Positions 12,177 through 31,344 of a stretch of 64,000 nt of DNA are shown one piece after another. Numbering within the stretch: position 1 is the stretch's first letter; each line of letters begins with the position of its first letter. The position numbers and the translations under genes were made by a program. The DNA comes from Ficedula albicollis (lineage: Eukaryota > Chordata > Aves > Passeriformes > Muscicapidae): positions 1,513,900-1,577,899 of the forward strand of contig NC_021692.1 in assembly GCF_000247815.1 (NCBI RefSeq), in the 5' to 3' direction. The notes below the pieces were generated by a model, which ran no database searches, was not told the origin of the DNA, and saw only the letters and a program-made list of their open reading frames with translations.

Positions 12177-13669
12177 TACTGATCCTGAGCCTGTACTCAC
12201 TGCTGCCTTCCCACCTCATCCCCACCTCACACTGTGACTTCCAGCCCTTGGCAGGTCAGGTGAGGTGTCCTGGGGGGTGACTCCAGCCTGGCTGATTGTC
12301 ATGATGTGCTGGTGTGGGGAAAGGAGCACCCCTGCTGCCCTGACAGGATGTGTGACCCCACAGCTGCAGGCAGGGGAGGCAGAGAGAAGGGATCATGCTT
12401 CCCTTGGACACAGGAAAACATCCCCATGCAGAGAAGGGGGGGAGTTACAGACAGGGAGCCTGTTCCTGTGTTTGCCACCCTCCAGTGGTGTTTTGTGCTC
12501 CTGACACAAACCAGCTGGTCCAGGTGACTGTGCCATGGCCTGGGTGTGCTCAGTCAGCAGAAACAGCTGGATCTGCCCGCAGGCCAAAACTCCACGGGGA
12601 GCACTCAGACCCCAGCCAGCAGAGCCAGGCCCAGCAGAACCTGGTTCAGTGTGCACAGAAGAGCTGCAGCACACCTTGCCAAAGCCACACTGCAGCTCCA
12701 GGCTCATCCAAAAAGGCTCTGGTCTCTCCTTCCTGCTCCACACAATCTGGGGAAATGCCTGTCTGTCAGTGTTCACTGGAACACGGGCTGGAGGATCCTC
12801 TTCAAGGGGAACTCCATCTCCCTGCCACTCTGCACCCTCCATCCCCTCCTGGGTGACAAACGAGGATGCAGCTGCTCCACTTCTCCCAGGACCATCTGTT
12901 CCTCTGACAGAGGCAGGCACAGGCAGGACTCTCCTGCCTCCTTGGCCAGGCACAGGCACTGAAGGATGAGCAGAAGGAGCCCTGGACACCAGAGATGGGC
13001 TCGTGCATGGCAACAAAACCCAGAAGGAAGAACAAAAACCAGAACTGAGGATACTGCAGACATCAGGAGCAGATCTGAAAATCACCAACTCTCCGTGTGA
13101 ACGATGGAAAAGGGAAAGAAGAGTGACAGAACCTCTCTCAGGGATCCTGAGGAAGAACCTCAATGTCTCTGGCTATTCCCACCATGGGATCAAGGCTGCC
13201 CTGGCTTTGTCCAGCCATGTCTTGCACAATTCCAACAACTGAGATCTTCCTGGTGGGATTCCCTAGGGCTGTGCCCCCATCCTAGGGAAGTCTAGACACA
13301 CTCGTGGTGGTGGACATATTGTTGAGTAGGAAAGCTACACGGAGAAAATGAAGAATACTGGGAATGGGAATGGGAGAGAAGCAGGGAAGAGCAGGTGGCT
13401 GATCCATGCCAAACAATGCAGAGTGTGAGGAGGGGCATCTGGCAGGGTTTGAGACGGTGGCTCCAGGCAGGGAATGGACTGGGAGGTGCTGCAGGCACTG
13501 CTGTGTGTGGCCAAGGTGCTGGGCAGGCTGATCTGAGCGCTGCTGCTGCCAAAATTTGCCAAGTGGAAGAGTCCTAGTCCCCCCCCAGCTCTGCTGCCCT
13601 GGCTGCACAGGGTGTGGCCCCACAGGGCCTGTGAAGGTCTGACCAGAGGTAACTCCTCCACAAATCACT

Positions 13670-13962
13670 GACAGGAGGGAGCTGGGGAGGGTTGGTCTCT
13701 TCTCCCAGGTTACAAGTGGCAGGACTAGACTAAATGGCTTCAAGTTGAAAGCTAAGACTGGATGGCAGGGAAAAATTTCTTCATGGAAAGGGTTGTCAGG
13801 CATTGAAACAGGCTGTGCTAGGAGTGGTGGTGTCACCATCCCTGGAAGGCTTCAGCAGGGGTGTGGATGTGGCACCTGGGGACAGGTTTAGGGTCAATGT
13901 TGGCAGTGCTGCGTTGGACTCAATGATCCCAGAGCCTTTTCCAGCCCCAAGGATTCCATGGG
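13670..13962 (+). mobile_element. CR1 LINE 3' fragment
   Basis: Contains AATTTCTTCATGGAAAGGGT, TGTCAGGCATTGAAACAGGC, GTGTCACCATCCCTGGAAGG and GCGTTGGACTCAATGATCCC, then a degraded tail at about 13940-13960. Confidence 0.85.
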
Positions 13963-14357
13963 CACTGAAGTGCTTTGTACAGCTCAGGGATCCTCCCAAG
14001 GGGGGCTGAGCCCCAGGGCAGCTCCCTGGGTGCCAGGTCAGGGCAGGGGCAGGGTGGGGAGCAGCACCAGGCAAACACCAAGCACCCATCTGTGTTCCAG
14101 AGAGCCCTGCTGCCATCAGGCACATCCCAGAGCAGCCCCAGCTCTGTGTGAGCTCTCCCAGCAGCTGCCCCAGGCGTTCACACCCCGGGGTCAGGAGGGC
14201 AACCTGCCCTCAATACCCGCCACGCTCCACACAGCAGGAGCAGCTGGGCTTAAGTGGGGACAATTTATGGGGCATCGTGTCCTGGGGCACAGAAAGGGGG
14301 AGCAGGGGCTTGGGAGAGAGCAGGGGGAGGTGCCAGGGGCCAGGCACAGCTCTGCCA

Positions 14358-15155
<798 letters not shown>

Positions 15156-15376
15156 CACAGCTCTGTTATCCCAGCACAGCTCTGCCATCCCTGGCACAGC
15201 TCTGCCATCCCTGCACAGCTCTGTTATCCCAGCACAGCTCTGTTATCCCTGCACAGCTCTGTCATCCCAGCACAGCTCTGTTATCCCTGGTACAGCTCTG
15301 CCGTCCCTGGCACAGCTCTGTTATCCCTGCACAGCTCTGCCATCCCTGGTACAGCTCTGCCATCCCTGGCACAGCT

Positions 15377-19089
<3,713 letters not shown>

Positions 19090-20874
19090 ATCCCTGCACA
19101 GCTGTTATCCCTGCACAGCTCTGCCATCCCTGTCATAGCTCTGCCATCCCTGGCACAGCACTGTTATCCCTGCACAGCTGTTATCCCTGCACAGCTCTGC
19201 CATCCCTGGCACAGCTCTGCCATCCCTGCACAGCTCTGTTATCCCAGCACAGCTCTGTTATCCCTGCACAGCTCTGTCATCCCAGCACAGCTCTGTTATC
19301 CCTGGTACAGCTCTGCCGTCCCTGGCACAGCTCTGTTATCCCTGCACAGCTCTGTTATCCCTGTCACAGCTCTGCCATCCCTGGCACAGCTCTGCCATCC
19401 CTGCACAGCTCTGTTATCCCCAGCACAGCTCTGCCATCCCTGCACAGCTCTGTTATCCCCAGCACAGCTCTGCCATCCCTGCACAGCTCTGTTATCCCCA
19501 GCACAGCTCTGCCATCCCTGCACAGCTCTGTTATCCCCAGCACAGCTCTGCCATCCCTGCACAGCTCTGTTATCCCCAGCACAGCTCTGCCATCCCTGCA
19601 CAGCTCTGTTATCCCCAGCACAGCTCTGCCATCCCTGCACAGCTCTGTTATCCCCAGCACAGCTCTGCCATCCCTGCACAGCTCTGTTATCCCCAGCACA
19701 GCTCTGCCATCCCTGCACAGCTCTGTTATCCCTGCACAGCTCTGCCATCCCTGTCATAGCTCTGCCATCCCTGGCACAGCACTGTTATCCCTGCACAGCT
19801 GTTATCCCTGCACAGCTCTGCCATCCATCCCCAGCACAGCTCTGCCATCCCTGGTACAGACATTGGTGCTGTCAATGTGGCAGCAGAAACCAGAGAGGGG
19901 AGAGCTCCAGGAAAAGGACAAAGGACAGGGGAGGCACAGGAACAGCTGGTGCAGGACATGCTTGAAACTGAGGTGACAATGATGGCTTAGATCTGATCTT
20001 TCTCTGCTGAGAAATGCAGACCCCTAAGTCTCATCCCTCTGCCTCCAAGAACTGATGGAAACATTTTCCTGGTGTGGCAGAGGCTGGGGTAAGGCTGTGA
20101 ACAGCCAAAGGTTCAGAGGCATCATCCACCTGCTCCAGGCTTAGGAATTCATGCTAATGAATTTCCCACCAGGCATTAGGGAGGAGATAGCCCCACTGTG
20201 GAGAAACCCGATGTGGCATGGGTGGAGATCTATTGAGATGGAACAGGTCTGATCTGCCACAGGACAGCAGTCAGGTGGGAGCTTGGCTTGCACTCCCCCC
20301 TGGAAGGAAAGGTCTTAGGAGCCCCAGGATGGTGGAGATGGAAGTGCCTGTCTGAAGGATTCCAAGGGACTCCCCAGAGGCTGCTCTGAGACACACTGGA
20401 AGCCAGGCAGAGACTGCAAGAGCCAGGACGAGCTTTCTGCATCCCCTAGGTCCACCAGGACCTTGGCATTACATCCCAAGGATTCATGAGGTGAGGAAGG
20501 GCAGCTGTTCTGAGAGACAGAGTTAGAAGGACCTTTCTGACACACACATGCAGGTGCAGCATCCTCCCAGCACTCACTGCCACTGGCCAGGGGGCTTTGA
20601 GCCCCAGGTACCACACCAAAAGGAGCAGGGAGAATGGAAATGGCCTTGCTGTGCTGAGGGCAGGGGCTGCAGCCAGGGACCATCCTTGAAGGAAACCACT
20701 GCATCCCTGGGAGCAAGGAGTGCATGTAACTTTTTGACCTGAATTAGAGCAGAGGAATGAAATATTTAAAATCCTCGTGGTTTTGGTTTCTAGCTGTGTT
20801 TAAGTTACTTGGCTTCTTACAGATCACAGTCCAAGCATCCCATGGGAGATTTAATGACCATCTAGCAAAAGATG

Positions 20875-20942
20875 TCACGACAGGGGGTTGAAAGGAAATG
20901 ATCTTTAAAGGTCTCTTCCAACCCAAGCCATTGTGTGGCTTT
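20875..20942 (+). mobile_element. CR1 LINE 3' tail
   Basis: GATCTTTAAAGGTCTCTTCC, then AACCCAAGCCATTGTGTGG: the terminal part only. Confidence 0.65.
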
Positions 20943-21261
20943 GTTACAGACTTTCCTGGAGTGTCTGTGATCCCAGCAGATGAAGCTCTGCTCCACAGGT
21001 TCTCAGCTCAGGGAGGTTCTCTGCTCCTTTTTCACCCATCTGCCCCTTCCCTTCTCAGCACCTGCCAATACCCCTGGGCTGCTCCCCTTAACCCTGTGCA
21101 GTGGGTGCTGTGCCATCCCCAATCCCAGAATAAATCCCCAAATTTTTCCATTGCTTCCACACATCTGCCACAACAGAGAAGGCTGTGGACACACCACAGG
21201 CTGGGCCAGGCCTGGCAATGCTCCCACTGTAGTTCCTGCCCCTGGTTCCCCCAGAACTCAC

Positions 21262-21411
21262 ATCCTGGTTGGTCATGTCCCAGTAGGGTCTCTCTCCATA
21301 GGACATCACCTCCCACATGACAATCCCATAGCTCCACACGTCACTGGCTGAGGTGAACTTTCGGTACTGAATGGCCTCAGGCGCCGTCCATCGGATCGGG
21401 ATCTTCCCCCC
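21262..21411 (-). CDS. EPHB2: EPHB2 exon 13 (APE motif, kinase helix F)
   Basis: The exon is 150 bp with donor GAT|GTGAGT. The acceptor ends in a run of seven G: the first belongs to the splice AG and the other six encode Gly-Gly. It encodes [19 protein letters not shown], then [20 protein letters not shown]. It carries the P+1 loop and APE motif, the structural Asp of helix F (SDVWSYG), and the segment after it. It is separated from exon 14 by a 10-kb, repeat-filled intron. Confidence 0.97.
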
Positions 21412-21539
21412 CTGCAGGATAAAAACAGGGGATGGTAACAGAGAGAGCAGGAGCAACTGAAGAACAGCAGTGTCCACAATATCTGCCTGTGATATTCTGG
21501 TCAAATCCCAGAAGGGAGGGAGCGCAGGACTGTCTGTTC

Positions 21540-21800
21540 CTCAGGGTGGATGTGGATTGTCCAGCCATGCTGGAAGCCTTCAATGATGATCATCTCCCCA
21601 TTTTGTGACCTGTCCCACCACCCTCCTGAGGAAGGAGCTTTTCCTGTTGTTCACCTTGAACCACCCCACCCATATTTTTGTCTATGACCCCTTATTGTAC
21701 CATCTGGTGTCACTGCAAAGAGTTTGGCTCTGTCTCTTCATTACTAGAGGTGTCCCCTCAGTCTCCTCTTCATCACCTTAACCAAGGCCAGCTCCTTCCC
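21540..21800 (-). mobile_element. CR1 LINE fragment, upstream of the 3' tail
   Basis: On the minus strand it gives the CR1 wording around the AAGAGGAGACTGAGGGGACA and AGGTGAACAACAGGAAAAGC blocks. Older and more diverged than the tail fragments. Confidence 0.65.
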
Positions 21801-23797
21801 CCTGCCTCTGCTCCAGTGACCCCCAGCATGGCAGAATGCCATGGTGCTAGGATGGTCTTTGCTAGAAAGTGAACGGCCAGCAATGTAAAAAACCCAAACT
21901 GATCTCCCTCCATCCTTCTGCTGTCACCTGGCTACCTCCAAAGCAGAATAAAGGGAATTAGAACACCTTCCTCTTCAGCCTTCTACAGCTTCCACTCTTT
22001 GAAGTCAGCACCACACCATGTCTGGGTGGAGTCCTGCTGTCCCAGTCTGTCTGTGGATGTACACCTGATCCAGCAGGTTCTGATGCTTCAGTATGGGATG
22101 GGGGTCACTGCTGGGAAATGGGATGGACTGGGTGGGCACTGGGGTCTCCTGCCACCCAGCTCTGGAAAAATCAGGACTCTCCACTCCCACTAAGCACAGG
22201 AGTGCTTGTCCCCAGAGACTGAAGGTTCTGCTTAAGCCCTTCCTGCCTCCTGATTTTCTACCAGGGGCTTTAGACTTCAGCCATTTACTTCAGGGACCTT
22301 CTGAAGGGAAAATCTTCCCTTGTGCAGAAAAAAATAAGCAGAAGTGTCTGTGTTTTGTGGCTGTGAGAAGATTAAAAAACATTATATTTTGTCAATGAAC
22401 AACTGCCATGTCTTATTAAGGGTCTCCCAGGACTTCATAGTACTCAGCCCCAATACATGCCAGAATAATGAAAAAAGATAATGTTCCTTAATCTTCTCAC
22501 AGCCACAAACCTCAGACAAAATATAATGTTTTCCACAAGAGGGAAAGATGAAGCAACCCATACCAAAGAGGACATCCTCTCCATCAGGCAAGCTCTTGAC
22601 AGACCTCCTGGCAAGCAGTGGATTTTAAAAATGGCTAAAAAATAACTCCTAAAGTAGAAATTAGACTTTGGAGGATTCTTGTGGGAACTCACAAGTGAGA
22701 CCTCCCATCTCTGTGGGGTCTGAGCTGGAGCTTCACCACCCTGAAGACTTTGCTGAGGTCCTGCACGAACCTCCCAGGCCAGAGCTTGTGGCTTCTGCCC
22801 AGCATGGACACAGGGTCACTGGGAGAATGATGATGAAAACTATTCTGCAGAAGAAGAGACTTCTGATACAGTAGGTGCACATAGTCTGTCACTATGGATA
22901 ATAAATGTCCTGCTACAGTGCCCACAGTTCAAGGAGAATAAATTAGGGATGAGTAATTTATTACTAGAGAGAAAAGCTACAGGCACAAAAACAGAGCTAG
23001 GGAACAGCAGTAAACAACATGCATTTAGTTAACAAAGGGAAATTTAATTGGCTGTAAAGAACATGTTGTGAAAAAATAAATATTATTAGTGTTTGTAAAA
23101 ACCATTGATGGCTGTGTAAGATGGACGAGTTGATGTCTGAAGCCACATGGATGAGAATAAACCCACACTTTTTCAGGTGTGTGTCAGCTATTCAGCTACT
23201 GATAAAATTTACTGAGAGCTATGCCAGGCATCTCATCACTGCCAGCTTCAAAAGCCCCAGGAGAGGTGATTTCCTACAGGTCATGCCCCAGCTCTATCAA
23301 CACTGATTTCCAAGAATTCCTGCCGTGGGCATTGATCCTGATGTGCTGTGCAGAGTGCTTCTGTGTGGCGTTTTTGAGGACTCCTGGCTGAGCTCTCACT
23401 GAGCAAAACCAAATAATCCTCTGGTCCTGGGGCACCTTCTGCAGCCTGATATGAGCCACGAGGTCTTGGTGGCATTTGTGTCTATGGCATCAAGGTGTTC
23501 CTGGGGAGGTTACTGAACATGAAGTCATTTTTAAGAGTGTTTTTCTGTTTAATTTGGATACTCCTTGGAATAGCAGTATCTAGTATCTGGCACCACCCAC
23601 ACTTGCTGCACTTCAGTCTGTCCTTGCTGGGGCTGAGCCAGTGAGGTGACATGAGGCAGGACAGCAGGGCAGCACGAGTGGACAGTGATGGTAAAAAACC
23701 CAGACTTGCTGCCCTGGCAACAAACCTGTCAGGGCAGTGTGTCATCTGAAAGGATCCCAGGTGAATCACACAGAGAGCTGCAGAGCCTGATCCCAAC

Positions 23798-24849
<1,052 letters not shown>

Positions 24850-25063
24850 CCAACCAAGGGCTTTTCAGGGACACACGTGTGTTTGCAGACGTGTTTGGAG
24901 GAAGGCTCAACCATCCACAGGAACGACAGAGAAAATCTTCTTCAGCTTATTTCATTCATCTTTCTCATTCAGACCTGTCCACTGCTGACACCCCGAAGAA
25001 GGTCAAGAGGGAGATCCCTCCTTTCCCTCTCCCGCTCTTCCCCTGCAGGAAGAGCAGCCTTAC

Positions 25064-25279
25064 CAGAGCGCTGGTGTAGGTGGGGTCGGAGGTGTCGTCC
25101 TCCAGGAAGCGGGAGAGGCCGAAATCCGACACCTTGCAGACCAGGTTGCTGTTGACCAGGATGTTGCGGGCTGCCAGGTCCCGGTGCACGTAGTTCATGT
25201 CTGCCAGGTACTTCATGCCCGCGGCGATGCCCCGCAGCATCCCCACCAGCTGGATCACCGTGAACTGCCCGTCGTTTTG
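25064..25279 (-). CDS. EPHB2: EPHB2 exon 12 (catalytic loop, DFG, activation loop)
   Basis: The exon is 216 bp, with acceptor CCCAG|CAA and donor CTG|GTAAGG. It begins [19 protein letters not shown] and ends TYTSAL. It holds [10 protein letters not shown] (catalytic Asp and Asn), [10 protein letters not shown] (Mg-binding Asp) and the activation-loop Tyr in DPTYTSAL. All catalytic residues are present, so the kinase should be active, unlike the pseudokinases EphB6 and EphA10. GC content is clearly higher than in the flanking introns. Confidence 0.98.
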
Positions 25280-25831
25280 CTGGGGGACACCGGGACACGG
25301 TGACAGGAGCACAGTCACAGCCCCTGCTGGCCAGGAGCCTCCTTCCACACCCATGAGCACACCCCCTCCCAGGGAGAGTGGGGAGTGCAGACTCACAGGG
25401 GGTGGGAGCCACCTCACACACCCCAAGGACACCACTACCCACCCTGCAGAGCAGAGCTCAGAAGGGCCAATCTACTCCTATTGACCAGAGCCAATTAACC
25501 ACCTCCAACCCAGAACCAGAAGTATTTAGACAGAGCAGCTGGAGTTGGAGTTAAAGCTGAGTTGAAGCTGTGACTGCTGCTCCAGGGGTGTCAGTGTGGA
25601 TGTGCACCTGTGGGGAGGCAGGCACAGCCTCTCACTAGGACAGACACATAAGAAGTGACAAACCTGCTGTCACCCCCAGCTCTGCTCCCAAAACACAAAC
25701 ATCTGGATATTCAGCAGCTGCCCCAGTGACAGGGGATGCCAAGCAGGGAAAGCCACTGGAAAGGGAATCTCCCCCCAAATCCCCTCTGTGCCAGCACAGC
25801 CTCTAAAGCTGCACACTCCCAGATGTCATAC
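25280..25831 (-). other. EPHB2: EPHB2 intron 11
   Basis: 552 bp between the two central kinase exons. No repeat or other element recognised. Confidence 0.85.
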
Positions 25832-26079
25832 CCGCAGGAAGGAGTCCAGGGAGCCATTCTCCATGAACTCAGTGATGATCATGACTGGAGAGCTCTTGGT
25901 GACCACCCCCTCCAGGTGGATGACGTTGGGGTGGTCGAACTGCCCCATGATGCTGGCCTCACTCAGGAAGTCCCTCCTCTGCTTCTCTGTGTAGCCAGAC
26001 TTGAGGGTCTTGATGGCCACAAAGATCTCTCTTTTGCCTGGAAGCTTGAGATGCCCACTGCACACCTCTCCAAACTCCC
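25832..26079 (-). CDS. EPHB2: EPHB2 exon 11 (kinase N-lobe)
   Basis: The exon is 248 bp, with acceptor GACAG|GGGAG and donor CGG|GTATGA. It encodes the end of the glycine loop ([15 protein letters not shown]), the beta-3 lysine in VAIKTLK, the helix C region with the Glu of SEASIMGQF, the gatekeeper region [15 protein letters not shown], and SFLR. Exons 11 and 12 are only 552 bp apart. A 30-bp minisatellite begins about 70 bp upstream of this exon's acceptor. Confidence 0.98.
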
Positions 26080-26170
26080 CTGTCAACACACAGCAGGGCC
26101 TGTGAGCCTCCCCCACCGAGGCACCCCTGGTCCCAGCTGTGCCTGCCCTGCCCATCCCTGAGCTCACTAA

Positions 26171-26378
<208 letters not shown>

Positions 26379-26542
26379 ACCCCTGATCCATCCCTGAGCT
26401 CACCACCCATCCCTGACCCATCCCTGAGCTCACTGCCCACCCCTGCCCATCCCTGAGCTCACCACCCACCCCTGACCCATCCCTGAGCTCAGCACCCACC
26501 CCTGACCCATCCCTGAGCTCACTGCCCACCCCTGCCCCATCC

Positions 26543-26926
<384 letters not shown>

Positions 26927-27336
26927 TGAGCTCAGCACCCACCCCTGATCCATCCCTGAGCTCACCACCCATCCCTGACCCATCCCTGAGCTCAGCACCC
27001 ACCCCAATCCATCCCTGAGCTCACCACCCATCCCTGACCCATCCCTGAGCTCACCACCCATCCCTGACCCATCTCTGAGCTCAGCACCCACCCCTGATCC
27101 ATCCCTGAGCTCAGCACCCACCCCTCCAGCTGCAGCCATCCATGAGCACTGCACAGTGAATTATGAGCACATGAGAACTGATGCTTCTCCCACACTGGAC
27201 GCCCCTGCTCCTTCTAGTCCAGCCTGGGACTAAGCAAGACCTTAGTGGCATCAGTCCTAGTGGCATCAGGCTAAATCCTGAATGCTGGCACCATGGAGGA
27301 GCCTGTGCTGCTGAGGGCCATTCCCAGGTCACCTAC

Positions 27337-27459
27337 CTGCCCCAATCACCTGCTCGATTTTGACACAAGAGATATCGATTTCTTTTGCAAACTCCCTGAC
27401 AGCCTCATTGGGATCTTCATAGGTGAAAGGATCGATGTAAATCTTCATCCCTGGAGTCA
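27337..27459 (-). CDS. EPHB2: EPHB2 exon 10 (juxtamembrane tyrosines, kinase start)
   Basis: The exon is 123 bp. Acceptor GCACAG is followed by TG, completing the ATG codon begun in exon 9; the donor is GCAG|GTAGGT. It encodes [20 protein letters not shown], then [20 protein letters not shown]. The two tyrosines in [10 protein letters not shown] are the conserved Eph juxtamembrane autophosphorylation sites, which release autoinhibition and recruit SH2 proteins. The kinase domain starts near [10 protein letters not shown]. Confidence 0.97.
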
Positions 27460-28775
27460 CTGTGCAAAGGTGAGGGAGAGAGTCAGACAGAGGGATGCAA
27501 CTGGAATGGTTGGCACCAAGGAAAAGAGAAAACTGAGTGATGGTTTTTTCACCTCAGCAAGTTGCAGAATCAAGGCTTGAAGCAGACAGAGAGAAACAGT
27601 TTGAGAAATAACCATACAGAACCATGCTTCACAGGACTGTTAAAGCTGATTTTAATGAACACTGGCCCACAAGTAATTGTTGGGGCAGTGGGGAGCTACA
27701 TTGTGAGCCTGGACTACAAACTGCAGACAGACTCTTCTGTGGGGGATCTGTGACTCTTCCAGGAGCTGTGCAAGCAGGAGGGATAGTCCAGCCTGCCCTG
27801 TTCTGACTGGCATCCCTGCCCAAGGCTGGGTTCCCTCTTGGGAGCCCCAAGAGAGTAGTGGGACACACCATGAAAATCACAGAAGACAGGTTCCTCTTGC
27901 CAGGCTGAGCAGGGACACAGTGACAGGTCATGGCCAAGGCACCCAGTGAGGCTGGACTGCTGCTGCACATCCCAGCCACCTGCACTGGGGCACAGCTCTT
28001 AGCTGTGCTTCAGCCCTTTCCATCCTCATTTCCTGGCCCCTGGCTCACTCCAAAAGGGGCAATTTGGAGAGCAGAGCTCACAGCTCCCCAAACCAGGAGC
28101 CCCACACAGCACCAGACTGAGTCCCAGGATGCTGGCTGTACCCAGGGCACTCTGCAGTGCTCACAGGCTCCCTGGGCAATCTGCTGCACTGTCTGCACAG
28201 CCATCACTGCTGGGCACTGAGCAGGGACTGAGCCCTGGCCAGCTGAGCTGGGTGAGGAAGGGCTGAGGGCACCCCAGGCTGTACCAGCTCTGCTGCATCC
28301 CCTGTCACCAGGCCTGCTCCAAGTGATTCAACCATCCCAGCCTGGAGCTGTCACATCCCACACCAGGCCCCGGGAGAACGTGTGAATGTGTGTTTGCAGC
28401 CCAGACTGACAAACAACTGAGAGCTGCATTTACATAATGTCTCCTGAAAAGTGTCATTTTTCCTGGTAAGTGACAGCAAGGCAGCAGCAAGGCTGCTGGG
28501 GCACAGGGCTGCAGCTCTGCCTTTTGGGACATGTTTACCAGGTAAAAGCAGGAGCAAGTGTGAGTCCTGAGTGGAAACACTGCTGGTGCTTTCCATGCTC
28601 TGAGCAAGGCCTGGATTTGTACAGGAACAAAGTATTAAAAGGGCAGAAATCCTGAAGCTGCAAGTAGAACATGAGGAAAATCACAACTGAGATTGGAATA
28701 AAGCAAGATTAGAGCAACAGGTCTCTAGTGGTGGAGGAGAAAGGAATTTCAGGGACGTGAAGGCAGGGGTTAATC

Positions 28776-28890
28776 ATAGAATCATGGAACGGTCTGAGTT
28801 AAAAGGAATCTTAAATGACCTCATCTCATTCCACAGACACCTGCCACTATCCCAGGCTGCTCCAAGCCCCGTCCAACCTGCCCTTCCTTC
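28776..28890 (-). mobile_element. CR1 LINE 3' fragment, minus orientation
   Basis: Begins with the reversed tail AATCATAGAATCATGGAACG, then TGCCACTATCCCAGGCTGCT and CCAAGCCCCGTCCAACC. Confidence 0.85.
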
Positions 28891-29720
28891 CAGGGATGGG
28901 GGAAGAGGGATGCACTGGGGTGAGGCAGGATGGGCAGTGAGGCTGAGCAGGAATGCTGAGTGTGAGGAGTGCCTTGCACAGGGATGTTGGAAGAGGGAGG
29001 CTACAAGAGAGGGCATGTTAGGTACTGTATGATATACCTATACATAGATATATCTCATACCTTCTGAGAATCTGTGAGCACTGGGATGGGCTCTAGCAAA
29101 GCTCTGTGGGTTCCTGCAGGGAAAGGTCAGGGAAGGGGTCTCACTGATCCCAGGAGATGGGCAAAGCTCAGGAGCTGGAGGAGCAGGACACAGCGTGGTG
29201 CCAGAGGCTGCAGCACAGAACACAGTGATGCTTCAGGGGGTGCTGGCTGTCACAGAGATCTGCAGGATGTGCTCAGGCACCTGACAGCACGCAGGACAGG
29301 GAGCAGGGGCTGGGGGAATCTGGACTGCCCTGCTGTAAGAGTCGGTCCGAAGTTCCTCTGATCTGCCTCACGACCATCATCAGAGACTGAGACCTGGGAC
29401 CACACCACTGCTCTGACCTGAGTTCTGGCCTGGCCCAGGTGGGTGCTTGCCCAGGGCTGTGGGCATCGCCGGCGGCCGCCGCGGGGGCCTCCTGCCGGCC
29501 CATGGGGGGCTTTTCGCAGGGAATTTCAGAGGATGTTCTTTCCCCCTCCCCCGGGGTAGGTAGTGGGAAAATGCAGCGGGGTTGTGTTTCGTATTTTCAG
29601 TTCCGAAGGGTTTGTTATTTTGAAAACCTGAAGAGCGACCAGCAACCAAGCCAGTGAGAATGTCGTCTCTCGATGGAATTTAGTGTCCCCAGGGCTGTGT
29701 GTGGCTGTGCCTGGTGCTCT

Positions 29721-30586
<866 letters not shown>

Positions 30587-30772
30587 CTGTGCCTGGTGCT
30601 TGCCCAGGGCTGTCTGTGGCTGTGCCTGGTGCTGCCCTGGCACTGCTCTCAGCAGGGTGCTGGTTATAGCGCCCTGTTCCAGCACCTGTTTCTTGGAGCA
30701 ATGATCTCCACGCACAATAGTCCATAAATCTCCCCACCTTTTGGCCAGAGGCCACTCACTTTGGAAAAGGAC

Positions 30773-30780
30773 TATAAAAA
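30773..30780 (+). promoter_or_regulatory. TATA box of LTR C
   Basis: TATAAAAA, about 160 bases upstream of the LTR poly(A) signal; the spacing fits a U3-R arrangement. Confidence 0.5.
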
Positions 30781-30938
30781 GTGGCTTTCTTAAAGAGACT
30801 CTGAGATCACTTTCTCCCCAACGGATTGAAGACACATCTCGTCGGACGACCATGAGGATGCGTCCTGTGTGTTGGTAGCTATATCCCATCCTTTCTCTCT
30901 CTCTCTGTCTCTATTGCAAAACTGAATTGTTTTCACTC

Positions 30939-30944
30939 AATAAA
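30939..30944 (+). promoter_or_regulatory. Poly(A) signal of LTR C
   Basis: AATAAA in CTCAATAAACTGCTTTATTT, as at the R-U5 border of many avian and mammalian LTRs. Confidence 0.5.
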
Positions 30945-31182
30945 CTGCTTTATTTCCTTCTGCTGGACAAAACCTGAGCCTCTTGCCTTTTGCCTTTTGC
31001 ACCCTGGCGTTGAACGAACCGTCGCGACTCCCTGGGGTTGAGCGCGTTGTGACACCCGCCCCCACACACACACAAACACACCCCCACACACCCCCGGCCC
31101 TCCCTGCAAGGCCCGAGTGAACAGGAGCACCAACCGAGCAGGGAGCGGCCCCCCAGGGCCGGGGGGGGCCCCCGGTACGTAC

Positions 31183-31247
31183 TGTGGCCGCTGGTGTAGT
31201 GCTGCAGCTTGTCCGTGTACTCCGAGTCTGCCCGCTCGAAGCCCCGT
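31183..31247 (-). CDS. EPHB2: EPHB2 exon 9 (juxtamembrane)
   Basis: The exon is 65 bp in the usual form, encoding RGFERADSEYTDKLQHYTSG, His and the first base of the next Met codon. The donor is CACA|GTACGT. The acceptor is a tandem NAGNAG (CAGAAG). Using the downstream AG, chosen here, gives Cys-Ser-Arg-Arg-Gly-Phe like the common form. Using the upstream AG starts the exon at 31250 and adds one Arg. The frame is kept either way. Confidence 0.95.
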
Positions 31248-31344
31248 CTTCTGGAAGGGAAGGGAGAGCTGAGCACAGCATGGGCCCCGCGGGCTGGGGC
31301 TGTGCTGGGGACACCTCTGTCCCCTCCCTGTGCCATCCCCCTCC

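Noticed and set aside
19296..19757. Minus-strand frame with a 13-residue repeat (ITELCRDGRAVLG)
   Set aside because: It is the translation of the 39-bp minisatellite unit; multiples of three stay open by chance.
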